A stretch of DNA of 64,000 nt from Styela clava (lineage: Eukaryota > Chordata > Ascidiacea > Stolidobranchia > Styelidae): contig NC_135251.1 of assembly GCF_964204865.1 (NCBI RefSeq), positions 30,604,943-30,668,942 of the forward strand. The letters run 5' to 3'. Every line of letters starts with the position of its first letter. Position 1 is the stretch's first letter. The notes beneath the pieces were generated by a model. That model had not been told where the DNA came from, searched no databases, and saw nothing but the letters and a program-made list of their open reading frames with translations. A program made the position numbers and the translations under genes. Shown here piece by piece: positions 23,775 to 36,807 of the stretch.

Positions 23775-24988
23775 AGTAGTGTGTCATGATAGTGCTATTT
23801 TACTAATTGCTATATATGAAACACATCCACTGGTTTTCATTGTTCTAAACCTGTAGTGGTGAGAACACTTTTAATGAATAGGAACTCTTAAAAGCAGGTG
23901 TTCCCAAACTATATATTGTCTCAAGTAACAGTTAAGGGGCTGACCAGATATTTACAGCAGTCCTTGCATTTTTGAATAACAGATCTTGCATCCATGAAAT
24001 TCCAAATATATATGTTCTTCCGCGGTGTTTCAAGTATTATGATATATATTGTTGATGGAACAACTTGGTATTTTACCACCCGTATGTCATCCATCTCCGA
24101 GAACATTAAAGAATTTGCAAAATCTAAAACCCGTTCTCGTGAAATTTTTTGTTGTTGCTGGAATTCTGGGGACAGCATGACGACAGGCAAGAGGGATACG
24201 GCCGCCTCTTAGATTGTGACAGTGTTTCTCAAACAGGAACTTCGGCCCCCATGTGAGGTCACGGATCGGTTATCTGGAAGCCGTAAGCAAATGCCTTTAT
24301 TGTGTGCAATTCGCGACGACCACATTGATTTAACCTAAACTGATGGAATGCGTTAATATATAATAACTAATGTTGGTATGGAATATGGACGGTAATTGCA
24401 TTCTTCCCCAGCTATATGGTCTAAGTCTAAAATGTCGTGATTTCCACAGTCAGTTCCAGTGAGTATTGCTGCACACTAGCACAAATGTATTTCTGTAACG
24501 TTTAGTCTGACCGAGGTCAGATTCCTTTCCAACAAGCATTTTACAATTGTGGCAAGAAACGCAATTGCATACTGCTATCCACTGGGTTTATATTTGCGCC
24601 AACGCTGTGCGCAATGCACTTAAACCCATGACGACTGCATTACGCTGGCTTTGATTCTTATGATACAGTTAGCACTAGTATGTTCCCCAGCTTTTCATTT
24701 TAGGGAGGGTGGTGCGAAATTTAGGGGGTGGTAAATAATTTCCTATCAGCGATAAAACTATTTGTATCGTTCAAAAATTGGTATGTATTTAACTAAGAAA
24801 CAATTTACATGAGGGTTCCCCCAAGTTGATTGACCGCGAGCCAAAATACACAGCAGAATAAAATTAGAGGGCCAGAAAAGGGAGCGACAAAAATGCGCGA
24901 AGACACGGCTGGGGGTTCAGGGCGTGCTCAAGCGGCCTGAGAAATAGGCACCAAAATAGGATCTAAGCTTGATTTTAGATACATCTAG
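23775..24988. other. Intergenic, hAT-end remnants
   Basis: Contains isolated hAT-like left ends: CAGGTGTTCCCAAAC (near 23896) and CAGTGTTTCTCAAAC (24223), plus a degraded GGCC-rich block (24700-24950). No complete element with duplication could be delimited. No gene. Confidence 0.45.
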
Positions 24989-24996
24989 CATCGCAG

Positions 24997-25191
24997 CAGT
25001 GGCGTAGCAAGACTTTCCTGTTACGTAACAAAACGATTTGAGCAGAACTAACATCAACATTATAAGATGTGCATTACTGGTTTTGCAATACAACTTTTGG
25101 GTTTGCGTCTTAAACTTCTAAATTCTAACCGCTTGTGCCCCTTTGCGCAGTGGGCCCTCCCGCGACCGCAGGGGTGGATGCTACGCCACTG
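24997..25191. mobile_element. Small hAT-type MITE, 195 bp
   Basis: The ends CAGTGGCGTAGC and GCTACGCCACTG are perfect inverted repeats, flanked by the perfect 8-bp duplication CATCGCAG (24989-24996 and 25192-25199). Too short to encode protein. CAGTGGCGTAGC is a termini type widespread among animal hAT MITEs. Confidence 0.93.
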
Positions 25192-25854
25192 CATCGCAGT
25201 TTGTTATGTAATAAAATTAATATTTATAATAGTTAGCTGATAGAATTCCCGAAAAATAAATAACAAGCACGGCCTTCAACAAGTAATTTACAACTGATAT
25301 TCACTAATGAAGTTACTTGCTCATCTGGCATTGTATGAATGGCTACTTATGGTTTGTTTTGTTACACAAAAAACATCCCAATGTGTATATATATATATAT
25401 ATAAAAAAAAAACGAAACGCCATAACTTAGTTTAGTTCGAAACGTGGCTCCGATTCATTACATTGTATTCCAAATAACGCATTCAAGTGAAGGTCTGTCA
25501 GTCTCGACTAAAGTTTTGATTTGTTAAGGTTTATAATTGGGTCGTTAGAAAGACTGATGCAGGAAAATTAACTTTTATATCAGGAGAAATGACTTCCAAA
25601 ACTTGCAGCATATATTCGCGCAAAAATTCCCCCTCAACAAACGGGAGATTCTTATTAGCGATGTTGCGGGCTACACTATAACTGACCAATTAACGTAGAT
25701 CCACTTCCATTTCACATTTTTTAAACATGTTTGTTTGACTTTTGTATTCTTTTTAATAAAGAAATAAAAACGCTGCCATTCATCTTCAGTGTGGAAACGC
25801 ATCTCAAAATATTTCTGTTTGAAATTTTTGAGGGGGGGGGGTGTTCACCTCCTA

Positions 25855-26150
25855 TCACCATCCAAAGCTGGGTCGCCTGAAAATACTTTCGGGTCGGTGT
25901 TTTTTAACAAATACCTAAAATTTATTGAATTTATTTTCTGGTAAATTTCTCTATTTATCTTGTATTCTTAAGATAACTCTTAGTTGCAGCAGCAGATATT
26001 TTCAAATGCAACTTTTCATTATAACCGTATATTATAACACCTATAAGTCGCAACCCAAAGCTGGGTCACCTGAAAATACTTTTGGGTCGGTGTATTTCCA
26101 GCAGAAACCTAAAAGTTATTGATTCTATTTTGTAGTAAATTTTACCGTTT
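25855..26150. repeat. Diverged tandem direct repeat, about 195-bp period
   Basis: CCAAAGCTGGGTCGCCTGAA at 25861 recurs as CCAAAGCTGGGTCACCTGAA at about 26056. Each is followed by ATACTTT(C/T)GGGTCGGTGT, an AAACCTAAAA(A/G)TTATTGA segment and TAAATTT. The two copies are clearly homologous but diverged, so the duplication is old. GGGTCG-type motifs suggest hAT-derived sequence. Confidence 0.75.
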
Positions 26151-26759
26151 ATTTAGTATTGATGCGTTGCTCAATAGAATTATTTATATATACGTGTAAA
26201 GTATCACATCGTAAAAACTTATAGGCGCCTATTTTGTTAAGTAATACCACGTCCGGAACAAATAATAACGCTGAAATAATAAATGTTACTTAAAACGGCT
26301 ATAATAACATTGCCGATCGTTATAACTATTACGAACCGAAGTGTCATCTCCATATGAAGAATGGAAGTAGCCTACCCTAGTATTTGTGTCGGCTGCAATT
26401 TTGTCACCTCCTCTTACAAAACCATTAAATGTAATATTAACTTCTTAGTGCTTGCGTATTCAATTTTGATTCCAATTTCTCCCGTGCAGTTGCCTAGTGT
26501 AACATATTTCTGTTCCATTATATATGCGTAAATTTTGCATCCGATTTGACGAAAAACACTGATACATATTTCATGCTGTAGGAAAAAAACTCTCATGGCT
26601 ACAAACTCCACAATCATTTAGAAATAACTGGCAATAACCCCAAGATGAATAATCACGACTAAAAAACTTCATGTCTGAAAACAAGGTTAAGCCCAAAAAT
26701 GCCACTTATCTACCGGACTAATATTTTTGATATATCTTGCAATTTTAAATATTGCAAAT

Positions 26760-27069
26760 TCAGCTAGCACTTCTGCAGTCGAGGTAAGAAAAGAGAAAAA
26801 GAGGGCCACTACTTTTCGGGATTCCGGCAGGTTCCAAACCACATCCCCCTGCGGCGGCAAGGGGTTCGGTCGACATTTTTTTTTTATGTTTCTACCGGAT
26901 TGGGATAAATCCGAGTGAGGGTGGTAATCCCAAATGGATTATAAAGCCTATCCGATTTCAGCTACCTCGGATCTTCCAGCATAATTATAGGAAGTTCCGA
27001 CTCTCTTCGCGAGGAGGCCCTAGATAGGCACAAGATCTCCCTCATTACAGAAAAGACCTCAAGAGAGTC
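26760..27069 (+). other. GC-richer block abutting 28S fragment, possible R2-type element part
   Basis: Compositionally distinct from the surroundings (more G and C). It reads directly into the 28S rRNA fragment. A plus-strand frame (26953-27076) ends KISLITEKTSRESMD. The last 13 bases before the 28S match (27057-27069) are the reverse complement of GACTCTCTTGAGG. That differs by one base from the 28S R2 target-site flank GACTCTCTTAAGG as I recall it. A same-sense GACTCTCTT also occurs at 26999. Could be part of an rDNA retroelement, but unproven. Confidence 0.4.
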
Positions 27070-27192
27070 AATGGATTAACGAGATTCCCTCTGTCCCTGT
27101 CTGCTAGCCGGCAAAACCACAGCCAAGGGAACGGGCTTGGCGAAATTAGCGGGGAAATAAGACCCTGTTGAGCTTGACTCTAGTCCGACTTG
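27070..27192 (+). rRNA. 28S rRNA fragment (123 bp), displaced
   Basis: This reads as the highly conserved large-subunit rRNA segment beginning AATGGATTAACGAGATTCCC. It runs through CAGCCAAGGGAACGGGCTTG and GACCCTGTTGAGCTTGACTC to TAGTCCGACTTG, with scattered substitutions (for example CTGTCTGCTAGCCGG where CTGTCTACTATCCAG is usual). Neither flank continues 28S sequence, so it is not part of an rDNA unit. The segment lies in the part of 28S that hosts R1, R2 and R9 retrotransposon insertions. It is followed immediately by an R2-like Myb-domain frame on the opposite strand. A pseudogene fragment or captured target site, not a functional rRNA. Confidence 0.93.
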
Positions 27193-27552
27193 TTGGGAGG
27201 GGTTGTTGATGTAGTCGTTTCCAATGGTTTGGCGGTCTGCGTCTTCAACTGTTTGAAATCTGCTCGCTTCACTCGCGGCTTGATAGCATCCAGAGAGCGA
27301 TGAGGAAGAATCTTTTGCAGAAGGTCGTTCCGGGTCTTCTTGATTCCTTCTTGCTCCAAGCGTAGATCTTTTTTGGCCAGCAAATAAACCTCCTCGTGAT
27401 TCCACCTCGCTCGAGATCGTACTGGTACATGATCTTTATAAAATGATGTTGGATGTTGTCTCCTCTTGGTAGTCCTAAACCGGAGTTCAAACTGTTCGTT
27501 TTTTATTTTTAACATTCGACGTATTTCTGATCTTTTGTAGAAAGCTCCCGCC
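27180..27552 (-). pseudogene. R2-clade retrotransposon N-terminal Myb domain fragment
   Basis: The minus-strand frame (ATG at 27515, open upstream to about 27550 as FYKRSEIRR) contains RARWNHEEVYLLAKKDLRLE, then TRNDLLQKILPHRSLDAIKP and RVKRADFKQL. This is the Myb-like DNA-binding domain found just before the RT in R2/NeSL-type non-LTR retrotransposons: W near the start, a R-S/T-x-D/E-A-I-K hinge and a K-R-x-x-x-Y/F-K-x-L end. The frame is cut off after NKSD where it meets antisense 28S rRNA, so no RT or endonuclease follows. Physical contact with a 28S piece makes an rDNA-targeting element likely. A host Myb/SANT exon is an alternative. Confidence 0.72.
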
Positions 27553-28082
27553 GAAAAACACCCCCTCTACGTTTGGAGTACTGCAGATTGCTTTCAAATA
27601 GCACGGAAAACGAGAATGTGGCGTTTACTATTCCTCGGTTTATGCACAAGCAAAGCTTTACGTCAAATTATTGTAAAAACTTGCCAATTGGCAATTTATA
27701 TATTCCACACCGGGACCTGGGACATAGGCCATTTTTTACATTAAGCAACGCCGAGTTCGGTTAGCACTTGCTTGGGTAACCTGCTTGATATTTGTTCAAT
27801 TTAAATCGCATTTGTCCTTTTTTGACAAACTTGTCATGCTTTTCTAATAATTTCGCTTCTTTTCCCTCTTCTACAGTCTACAGCATAGTTCCTAAAACCG
27901 ACCGGCTCGGTATAAATACCATAATATTAATTTGTGCCCTTCGAATATTTCAATCCATTTCATTATTTCTGGTCAGCATTCACAAGAATTTTTAAAGAAG
28001 TCTGCATTAGGTTAGAATGCGATGCCTTTCTGATTAAATTGCGAATGTATACTTGATAGGGACCCCGTGATATCCTGTTTGT
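27553..28082. other. Intergenic, possible 5' part of the R2-like fragment
   Basis: No complete ORF. May include 5' UTR of the minus-strand R2-like remnant. Nothing else recognised. Confidence 0.3.
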
Positions 28083-28415
28083 ATTAAACTTGTCCTGCTG
28101 GTATCATAATTGTCTCATTTGTTCCGATTATCTAACACTTGTCAGTCTTAGCTCACACTTGTTTTGATTGTCCCACTGTTTCTCCTTTGAATATACGATT
28201 CCATTTAAATATTTTTTACACCTGTCCTGCTGGTTTGTCCCATACTTGTCCTGCTTTTCCCACACTTATCCCGATACTCTCATACTTGTAATGCGTGTCA
28301 CCAACTTTCCCGCTTGTCCCACACTTATTCTACTTTTATCACATATGTCAGGCTTGTCTCACGGTTGAATTCGTACTTGTCTTGCTCGTGTCACAATTTC
28401 TATGCTTGTCCCTCT
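28083..28415. repeat. Degenerate short tandem repeat, CTTGTCC(T/C)(G/A)CT type
   Basis: Variants of a roughly 20-base unit (ACTTGTCCTGCTGGTCCCAC) recur along more than 300 bases, for example at 28089, 28223, 28245 and 28312. Similar CCCACTTGTC motifs form the subterminal region of the GTGTCTCAAAA elements at 7075, 8761 and 42551. The array may therefore be an expanded transposon end. Confidence 0.7.
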
Positions 28416-31231
28416 GCAACATTGTTTTTAAAATTCAACTAAATATTACAAAGGTGGTTTAATTTGGTTTTAATTCTACTTATACGGTATTTTTAGAAAT
28501 TTCATTTGAATGAACTTTGTTTACAAAGTTACGCATCATCGATTTCTACTTTTAAAAGCTGGATATACCACAGGATATTTGAAAACGCTTCAAGACCACA
28601 TTACGTTGATGGCATCCGTTCTTGACCGATCTCAGAAGATAAATGACTATTTTAGGCCTTGTATTGTGTACTAGAGTTTTACTTGTATATTTTAGAATCA
28701 GATATCTAATGTTTGTTGTTCTATTAGAACGCAGCAGTCTTAAACCTCTGTTGTATTTTTGAAGGGTACATGTCGCACAACTGTGTCTTAGTCCAACAAC
28801 CAGAAAAAGAGGTCGAACAGTTTTCATTAAATAGCTGGTTTCATTTTAAACAGACAACTGCTGACAATAGGTTCGTATAATGGCACTCGCAACTGTTGCA
28901 CCAATCGGCATTATTTGGTTGGCCGATTGGCATTACTGACCCACCGTCCAGCCAACTTTGAACATATTGCAACATGCGATTTCATGTTGCCAAATATATA
29001 TATTGTAAAGTTTACAATCAAATTCATCGAAAATACACTTTTAACCTCAATACAATTCTACGAATTAAATGCCAAATGACTACATCAAAGTAACAAATCA
29101 CAAGATCAAGCTTTTCACAAGTGAAATAAAATGCTCCTCATATTAACGTGTACCAAAATATTGATTATGACCATATTGTATCATATATGTTATATATACT
29201 CCTATTTTCTGTAACGATCTTCACAAAATATTAGACACCCTAAGCGTGTAATATAATGATCGCATCTATCGCTTATAATTGGTATGTACTGAAATGAACT
29301 GAAAATCACTGATTTTGGAAAAAAATGCTTTAGCATAAAGTAAACATCAGAACATATATATAGTAATTCAGATCAAATTGAGACATTCAGAAACACATTT
29401 TACAATACTATATCTCGTTACTAGTTTAAAAAACAGTATTACCCGGTGCATCCCCCAGCCCTCGATTTGAGTTATGTTGGAAATATACAATTGTTGTACA
29501 ATTTAGTAACGAAAATTCCACAAATTGTCATAATAAATTAGTAAACAGAAAGTAAATAGGCTAAATAGCTTCCCAATGTTGACAATAAAATTTGCAATGA
29601 ACTATTTAAAAAATTGAAGATTTCGTAACCGTATATTGAATGTGAGGGAGATCTGGATGAGAAGTATAGTTTCATGACAATTAAAAAGTTTAGCATTTCA
29701 TACGATGCTCGGTGTACATTACGCAGCTCGAACTAAAAATACGCCATACACAATCACAATTCCTCGCCAGTTGTCTTACGACTTGATACGTTTATATCAA
29801 TGGAAGCGCTGTTGAGGAAAATACCAGGCATTATATATCTTTCTACTAATTTGAAGATAAACCAATATTGTTCATTTTAACTATTGCGCTACCACAATTT
29901 AGTATATTTTTCTTTGCTTGCCTATATTGATGCATTCACGAATTATTTTATTAGTCGTATGAAGCAACTGACTACACAGAATTTCTAATTGAAACACCGC
30001 AAAGTTGTTACGTGAAACTGCACCAACTGTTTTACCAGTGTTATGAACGTAGTACCATAAGTATAACAAAGTTACGGCAGCATGGTTTTCATAAAATATT
30101 AATAAAGATTATACTTGTAAAGATTAAGGCTTTCTTAGGCTAAGGTTATAATAAAACTTATTTCAGGGTATAATAGTAGTGAAGAATATCTAAATCAGAG
30201 TTTTCCAGTCAAGGAAAAATTTAATTGTTTTGCGGGAAGAATTTTTCCTTTGTATAGTATATGCGTGTAGTACTACTCATATTCTTAAATTCGTTAGCAT
30301 GTTTGCATTACATATTTATACACACATTACAAACGGTTCTATTACGTTTCCCAAAGGTCTAACCCCCAAATGCCTCAAATTATTCCCAAATGAAATTAGA
30401 TGAGCTATCGTGGCTTCGGTGAAATTAGCAATATATGCAAGTTATAAATAAATTCTGTCGAGTTTATTTTTCTAACAAACTACTCAACCACTGCGTTTGA
30501 ATTTGAAACAGAGCTAGTTGATTGCTAATATTCGCCTCGTGTTATTTTTTTACAATGAATATTTCTTTGAGCCGATCGGTAATAAAATATCACCAAGCAT
30601 AGCTTTGGGTAGAATGAGTAATACATTTACCTATCTATTTACATTCTACCAGATCACAATGTATACCAACACTAAAATTTACGACAACTGACAACATCGT
30701 CAGTATCAAACTACATTTTTGATTAAGATTTGCACTTGTTAGCAAACAGTAGTTTCAAGCACAGCGTAGTTGCGGTCGTTTATAGTTGCTAACATTCTCT
30801 GCCATGGTATATATATATATATTACGTTACGTATTGTTCTGAGGATTAAATTTAACTTTTCGGATCAGGTAACTTTGATAACTTTATTCCTTTAAAAAAA
30901 AAATTTAGCAGCTAAAGAACGGTTTGTTTCAGAATCAAGTCTTGTAAGAAACAATATAAAAGATATAAAAAAATTATGGAAACCAAATAATAATAAAATA
31001 GGAATGAAATAGGGAAATGGCTTCATAATGATTTGTCCAACAACTCAGTTTTGTTTTTCAGACAATACAAAATTTGGTCGAACTGGCAGTTTTACCCTTA
31101 TTTAAAACAATGTTATGGTTTCTAAGAGAACCAGAGCTTGATTCAATCTTCTTTTCCTAACGTTTTCTTTTATTTCGAATATACTTTACCATGAACTAGA
31201 TAAGAATTTATTTAGATGACCAAAAATTAAC
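28416..31231. other. Intergenic and upstream region of esterase copy A
   Basis: About 2.8 kb without a recognised gene. The segment 30622-30780 is homologous to 40184-40377 upstream of copy B, so it belongs to the duplicated unit and may contain shared regulatory sequence. An AT microsatellite lies near 30808-30822. No TATA or enhancer motif can be assigned with confidence. Confidence 0.55.
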
Positions 31232-34200
31232 ATGGAAAAACGTGCCATAATTGGTTTTATTGCCATCGGCGTACTCGTGCTTGTGGGAGTTACCGTCACA
31301 CTAGTTTTGACGTTAAAAGATGTAACTTTAGCACCACAGTTGGACAGGGTGGTTGTTAAAGGTAAGACTGCCATTTACTGATAATTATAAACATGTCTTG
31401 TTGGAATGAAAATTGCTTTGATTTATTGTAAAGAAGCATTGTATGTATCGAATATCACAATTTTGATGGTATCTGATTTCAGAGTATGTTAGTATTGATC
31501 AATAAAAAATTTACGCAATATTTTTAAAATGTTTTATTACGACAATTAAAATTAATGTAGACAATCAGCAATTCAATTAGAAAGTTTACAAAAATATAAC
31601 CGACAACAACTAACAAGTCTTATAGTAATGTAAATAACAACTGCTAATCCTATCCCATGCAATGACACGTATATTCGTAAAACTGTAAATTGTCTGAATA
31701 TCATATATACATTAGCATAAGATAATTAAGCCGTTCATAATTTTCCCTGTTTCAGCTACCCAAGGAAGGTTAACAGGAAAGGTAACACCAGAAGCAGGCA
31801 TATTTTTTGGCATCCCATTCAGCCAACCACCCGTGGGAGAATTTAGATGGAAAAAACCAAGACAACCGGTAGAATTTCCTGGTCGACATTGGGATGCGAC
31901 ATACAAAAGACCAGCATGTATTCAGATATGCCACCAACCTGCTGAAGAATACAGTTGCCCGCCACCGGTAGCCATGTTTAAACTTAGGATCATAGAAATT
32001 GGCAATTTGCAGTATTTCGAGAAATTTATCGTGAAGTCAATGATTATTATTTTTCATTATGAGAAATATAAACTAGGTATGACGATATTTGAATGTTCCA
32101 CAACAGCATAATCACTAAATTGACGTATTTGTCATGTTGAGCATTTTTATCAAAATGAAAATACGAATATCTTTTTAAGACACACATCTACTATAAAACA
32201 GAAATCGTATTTATAGACCGAACTCGACGAAGACTGTCTATATTTGAACATCTGGGTACCATCAAGAATTCTACGACTCGTTGATAGCGATGACGTAATT
32301 GGTGGCCAACACTACGTAGTTTCCGAAGAATATCAGAATGGTGATGATAACTCTTTGGCAGTTTTGTTATTCCTTCATGGAGGAAACTTTCTCAACGGTG
32401 CTGGATCCGCAACACTATACGATAACCGATATTTGGCAGATAAAGGGAACATTATTGGTATGACAATGAATTACAGGTTGGTTTACACACTTATATTACA
32501 CGCCGTGCGGACGTAAAAATACAGGGTGGAGAATAGACTTGAAATAATTTAAGTCGATCTGTCAAGGGAAAAACCAATTATAATTCGAAACATTATGTTC
32601 TTTATTATGTAAAGTAAAATATTCGACATGTAGAACACCTGCAAATAAACGAGATAATATTATTTTACATGCTAGAATGGGTCCTCTTGGATTTCTTGTG
32701 CAAGGCGAAGGACAAGACGCCGCAGTCGGGAATTATGGCATATGGGATCAAATAAGAGCACTTGAATGGATTAAAGAGAACATTAAATATTTTGGAGGTA
32801 ATCCAAACAAGGTGTGCTATATTTTTTGTAAATATTTATTAAAAAGAAGCACTTCCAATAAAAATTTGATAACCGTGAAACTGATTAATGTAACACTTTA
32901 CAGTTTACCCTATTCAAATATTATCCATTTGGCACATCTTGTTTTACAGTTTTGTAGGTATATTATACGAAAATACTTTTCTAGTTCCCTCTAATTCAAT
33001 CCCAATTCAACGTAACGACATAATTCAAATTTTTAAGGTCACAGTCTCCGGACAGAGTGCTGGTTGCGAGTCTATTGGAGTGCTAATGACGTCACCATAC
33101 GTGGAAGACGGACTTTTTCATCAAACAATTATGGAAAGTAATCCATTCGGACTCCCATTTAGAACTTGGGAAAATGCGATGGAATTCGGTAGCAGATTTG
33201 CTGAAGCTGCTGGCTGTATTCGCGGGGATATGGAATGTTTAAGGAAGGCGTGAGTATTCGCAGTGTTTATAAAAACAAATATTTGTTGGATTAAGCTAAT
33301 CAATTTAATAATAATACCATGTTTTTAACTTCGTATAATATTTTTATCCAACAATGGAGTCAGATTCTTATTTTGTTAAGTGACACCGAAACAATACTGA
33401 AAGGTTTCACGGAGTCTTCGTTAGAAGTTGTGGGATTCGACAAAATTTTGCTGATATTTCAACCATGGAGTCCTGTTATTGATGGAGATTTTCTGCCGGA
33501 TCAACCCATAAACTCATTTGTTCAGGTAAAGTCATCATTCAGTAAATCAATGATTACGGGTTTGCCATCTATTTAAGTAGAATACAATGCATTTTTTACT
33601 GTAGTCACAACAGGCACCAAAACTGCCTCCGACGCATACAAAACGTATTTACTTTGACAACATGATAATGTTAATTGTAATGATAATTGTAATTACCTTC
33701 GAAGGTATAATTCGAATACAGAATTATACCTTCGAAGGGAATTGGAAAAAGACGACATCATACATAAAACATAAATTTATTTACTATGGTTGGCAATACC
33801 GCAACTTTACATGATTAACATTTTTCAGGGAAAAGCAAAACAGTTGCCATCCATAATAGGCGGAACAATTGAAGAATGTGTTCTTTACATTGCTCTGGCA
33901 TTTCCAAGGCCAGTATCAAATCTTGCTTACAGAGCTGTGTTGAAAACTGTTCTGAAAGAAGATTATCGTCCCGTTATTCAATTCTTTCCGCCTACAGTAA
34001 GTTTTATCAAAATCAGTATTCACTAAAGTAAAATTTTAACAAGAAAAAGTAAATGATCCACAAAAGGATTTCTTCAAATTTTACGATATGCATAACTCAT
34101 TTTTCATTAATTTAACCATTCCATTAACGTATAGTTTGTGAAATTCAAATCGTCAATCGCCATAAAAAACATATAGGCGAAGAAGATTAAAAACTTCGCA

Positions 34201-36772
34201 TCATCCTTAATCATAATACAACAAATCTATAACAACATTTTTTATAATATATATCATAAGAACTTCGCATTGAATGCCAATCAGGACATGATGACAGACC
34301 GCGTGCTGGAATGTTACAAGAGAAACGAAAAAGGACTATACGCATAAGCGTATAGGTTTTAAAGTGACTGCACCGAGCGAAATATGAGAGGAACTAATAA
34401 ACTATTAGGAACAAGGCACAAAACCCAATTTTTCAACAATATTACCTAAGACTGAGGAATATCTATTAATTTAATTCATTTCAGTGCAGACCAGTGGTGG
34501 ATTTCACTTGTGACAACAGAGATCTCTTGAGTCAGATAGCAACAGAGTATTTATTTTTGTGCCCGATGAGGCATGTTTTAAATCATATGACAACGGACAC
34601 TTACTTTTATATCTTTAATCAAACATGGTCGTTTTACGTGAGTATGATATATTTTATAATAGGGTATGTATATATAATAAATGATTATTTGTAACAAATA
34701 TGGAAAAAATGAGTTCGATTCCTCATCACATACATAACTTAATGGCATAATACTACGTTTTCATATTGGCACATGTAGAAATTCATTTCAGAAAATCACT
34801 AACCAACGTACAGTAGACTTGAACTCGGAGCCCCATACAAATATATGTTTAAATCAGTGATTCCCAAACTTTTTTTGTACCATCGCCCCCCTACAGTAAT
34901 TAATACAACCCCATCGCCCTCCCGGCACCACAAAAAAATGTTAAGTCAGAAACGAATATATTACATATCAAATAAACAAGAAGACAAATCATAGTTCTTA
35001 GTGTTTCTTGTTTTGATAGCAATGTGGTCACGGCTGAAAACCCCTTTTCCGATATATAAGCGGTCGGAAATCCAGGATCAATCCAATTCTCCTCAAAATT
35101 CGCCGGTTACTTGCCTGGTGACATGCACCAAAATACATCATGACGATCTTCTGTGAAATTCATCTTCGATTTCTCATCACACACAACGGTCTCCAGTCCG
35201 GTTACCTGACAATAAAATTAATCAGCCATTACTTGTTTCAGATTCATGGATGTGATAGTGGGGAAGCCGTAACAAACCATCGGCTACGCCATGGGTCGGC
35301 AACCTTTTATCGCTCGCGGTTAGGGTTGCAAGTCTTGGCGGGCCGCACATATTTTTTGAAAGTTAAAAAACGAAACAGCGCGCGAAGACTGCGCCAATTC
35401 GTGAACTCAACTCAGTCGTCTTATTAAAAGAAAAAATGACAAATGACATTTAATGTGACACTGTCCTGTTGCTGCATCACGCTTGCTTTTCGACATCGGC
35501 GGCACACTGAATGAAGCCAAAGTTGTAACATTTTTTAGATGAGCATCACTAAACCGAGTTCTCTGCTTGTTCTTTGTAATGTTCATTTTCAAAAATAATT
35601 GTTCGCACTTCGCACACATATATATGTACTTCCAAACAACGAAGTGAAATTTTTCGCATGGTTTGCCAAATTTTGATAGAGATTTTTGTTAAGAAGATAC
35701 ATTTTTATTAAAATCAAGCAGAGATTCATCTCTCGTTTAAAAATTAAGGATTTTATTTCCTCATTACATTGCATCTCAAGGAGCCCCATTTGAATATTTT
35801 CTGCGCCATCGAACCTCTGCAGGATCAACTATTTTGCGTGTTGCCTTTTGCAATCTACCTTGATCTGTTGCCTACGCAATCTACCTTAGGCCGAGGAGGA
35901 GTTCAGCAATCATCTCGCGTGTGGTTTTCGCCCACGCTGCCAATCCACCGCTGCCAATAAGTTCGTCTCTGTAGGCGCATTCTAATGAAATCGCCACAAG
36001 AATTTGTATTTTTATATTTCATTACCTTTGTAAATTTGATTATGTAATTGCATCCGGAGTAAATTTTTATCATTTATTTACGATTTATTCGAATTTGTCA
36101 TACAATTAAGATCAAAGGCCTGCTACATTTTTAGTTGTAGGTGTTGGAAATTCCTCAAAAAATCTTGCCAAGTATCCATATGTATTATCGAAAAAGCGGA
36201 AATAAATATTCTCAAACTATAAATGTGACATAACTGCTCAAACATCAGTATCTAATTTACAATTTCCTCCAAAGGCGATTTGTCGCTCGCTTGAAATTAG
36301 AAAAAAAATCGGGCATTCTGATGCCAATGCTACATTGCAAATACATTTTACCACACTACTCTTTGATAGGGACAATAACTTTAGCAGCATGCAGAAGTTA
36401 CTGTAGGATAGTTTGTCCGTCAAGACACAAGATATTTAGCAAGTTTATTTCTGAACTTTGGCAGCGGCGAAGTTTTCATTTGTTACCTAATAATATGCTT
36501 TATCAGGCTTGCCCAGACACAAATAATGTATGTGTATCACAGTGTAAATCGTATTTTGCGCACGTGCAGTACTGCATTCGTCCTGTTTTAAGACATATAA
36601 CAGGCGCTGCATGAAGCTGGTTCGAGGCAAATTTTTGGGGTATGTTATTAAATTCACTTAATATCAGACGCGATCGACTTTTCGAGACGTGGATCGCGAT
36701 CGACGTGTTGTCCACCCCTGCTATACATGATGCAGCGCTTCCCATCAAATCCATATTTTCCAATAGCAAAAT

Positions 36773-36807
<35 letters not shown>

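Noticed and set aside
27076..27405. 109-codon minus ORF overlapping the 28S fragment
   Set aside because: It reads antisense rRNA and an alternative frame of the Myb-domain segment; the 27180-27552 frame carries the real motif.
28083..28415. CRISPR-like repeat array
   Set aside because: The repeats are contiguous and degenerate without regular unique spacers, and the genome is eukaryotic.
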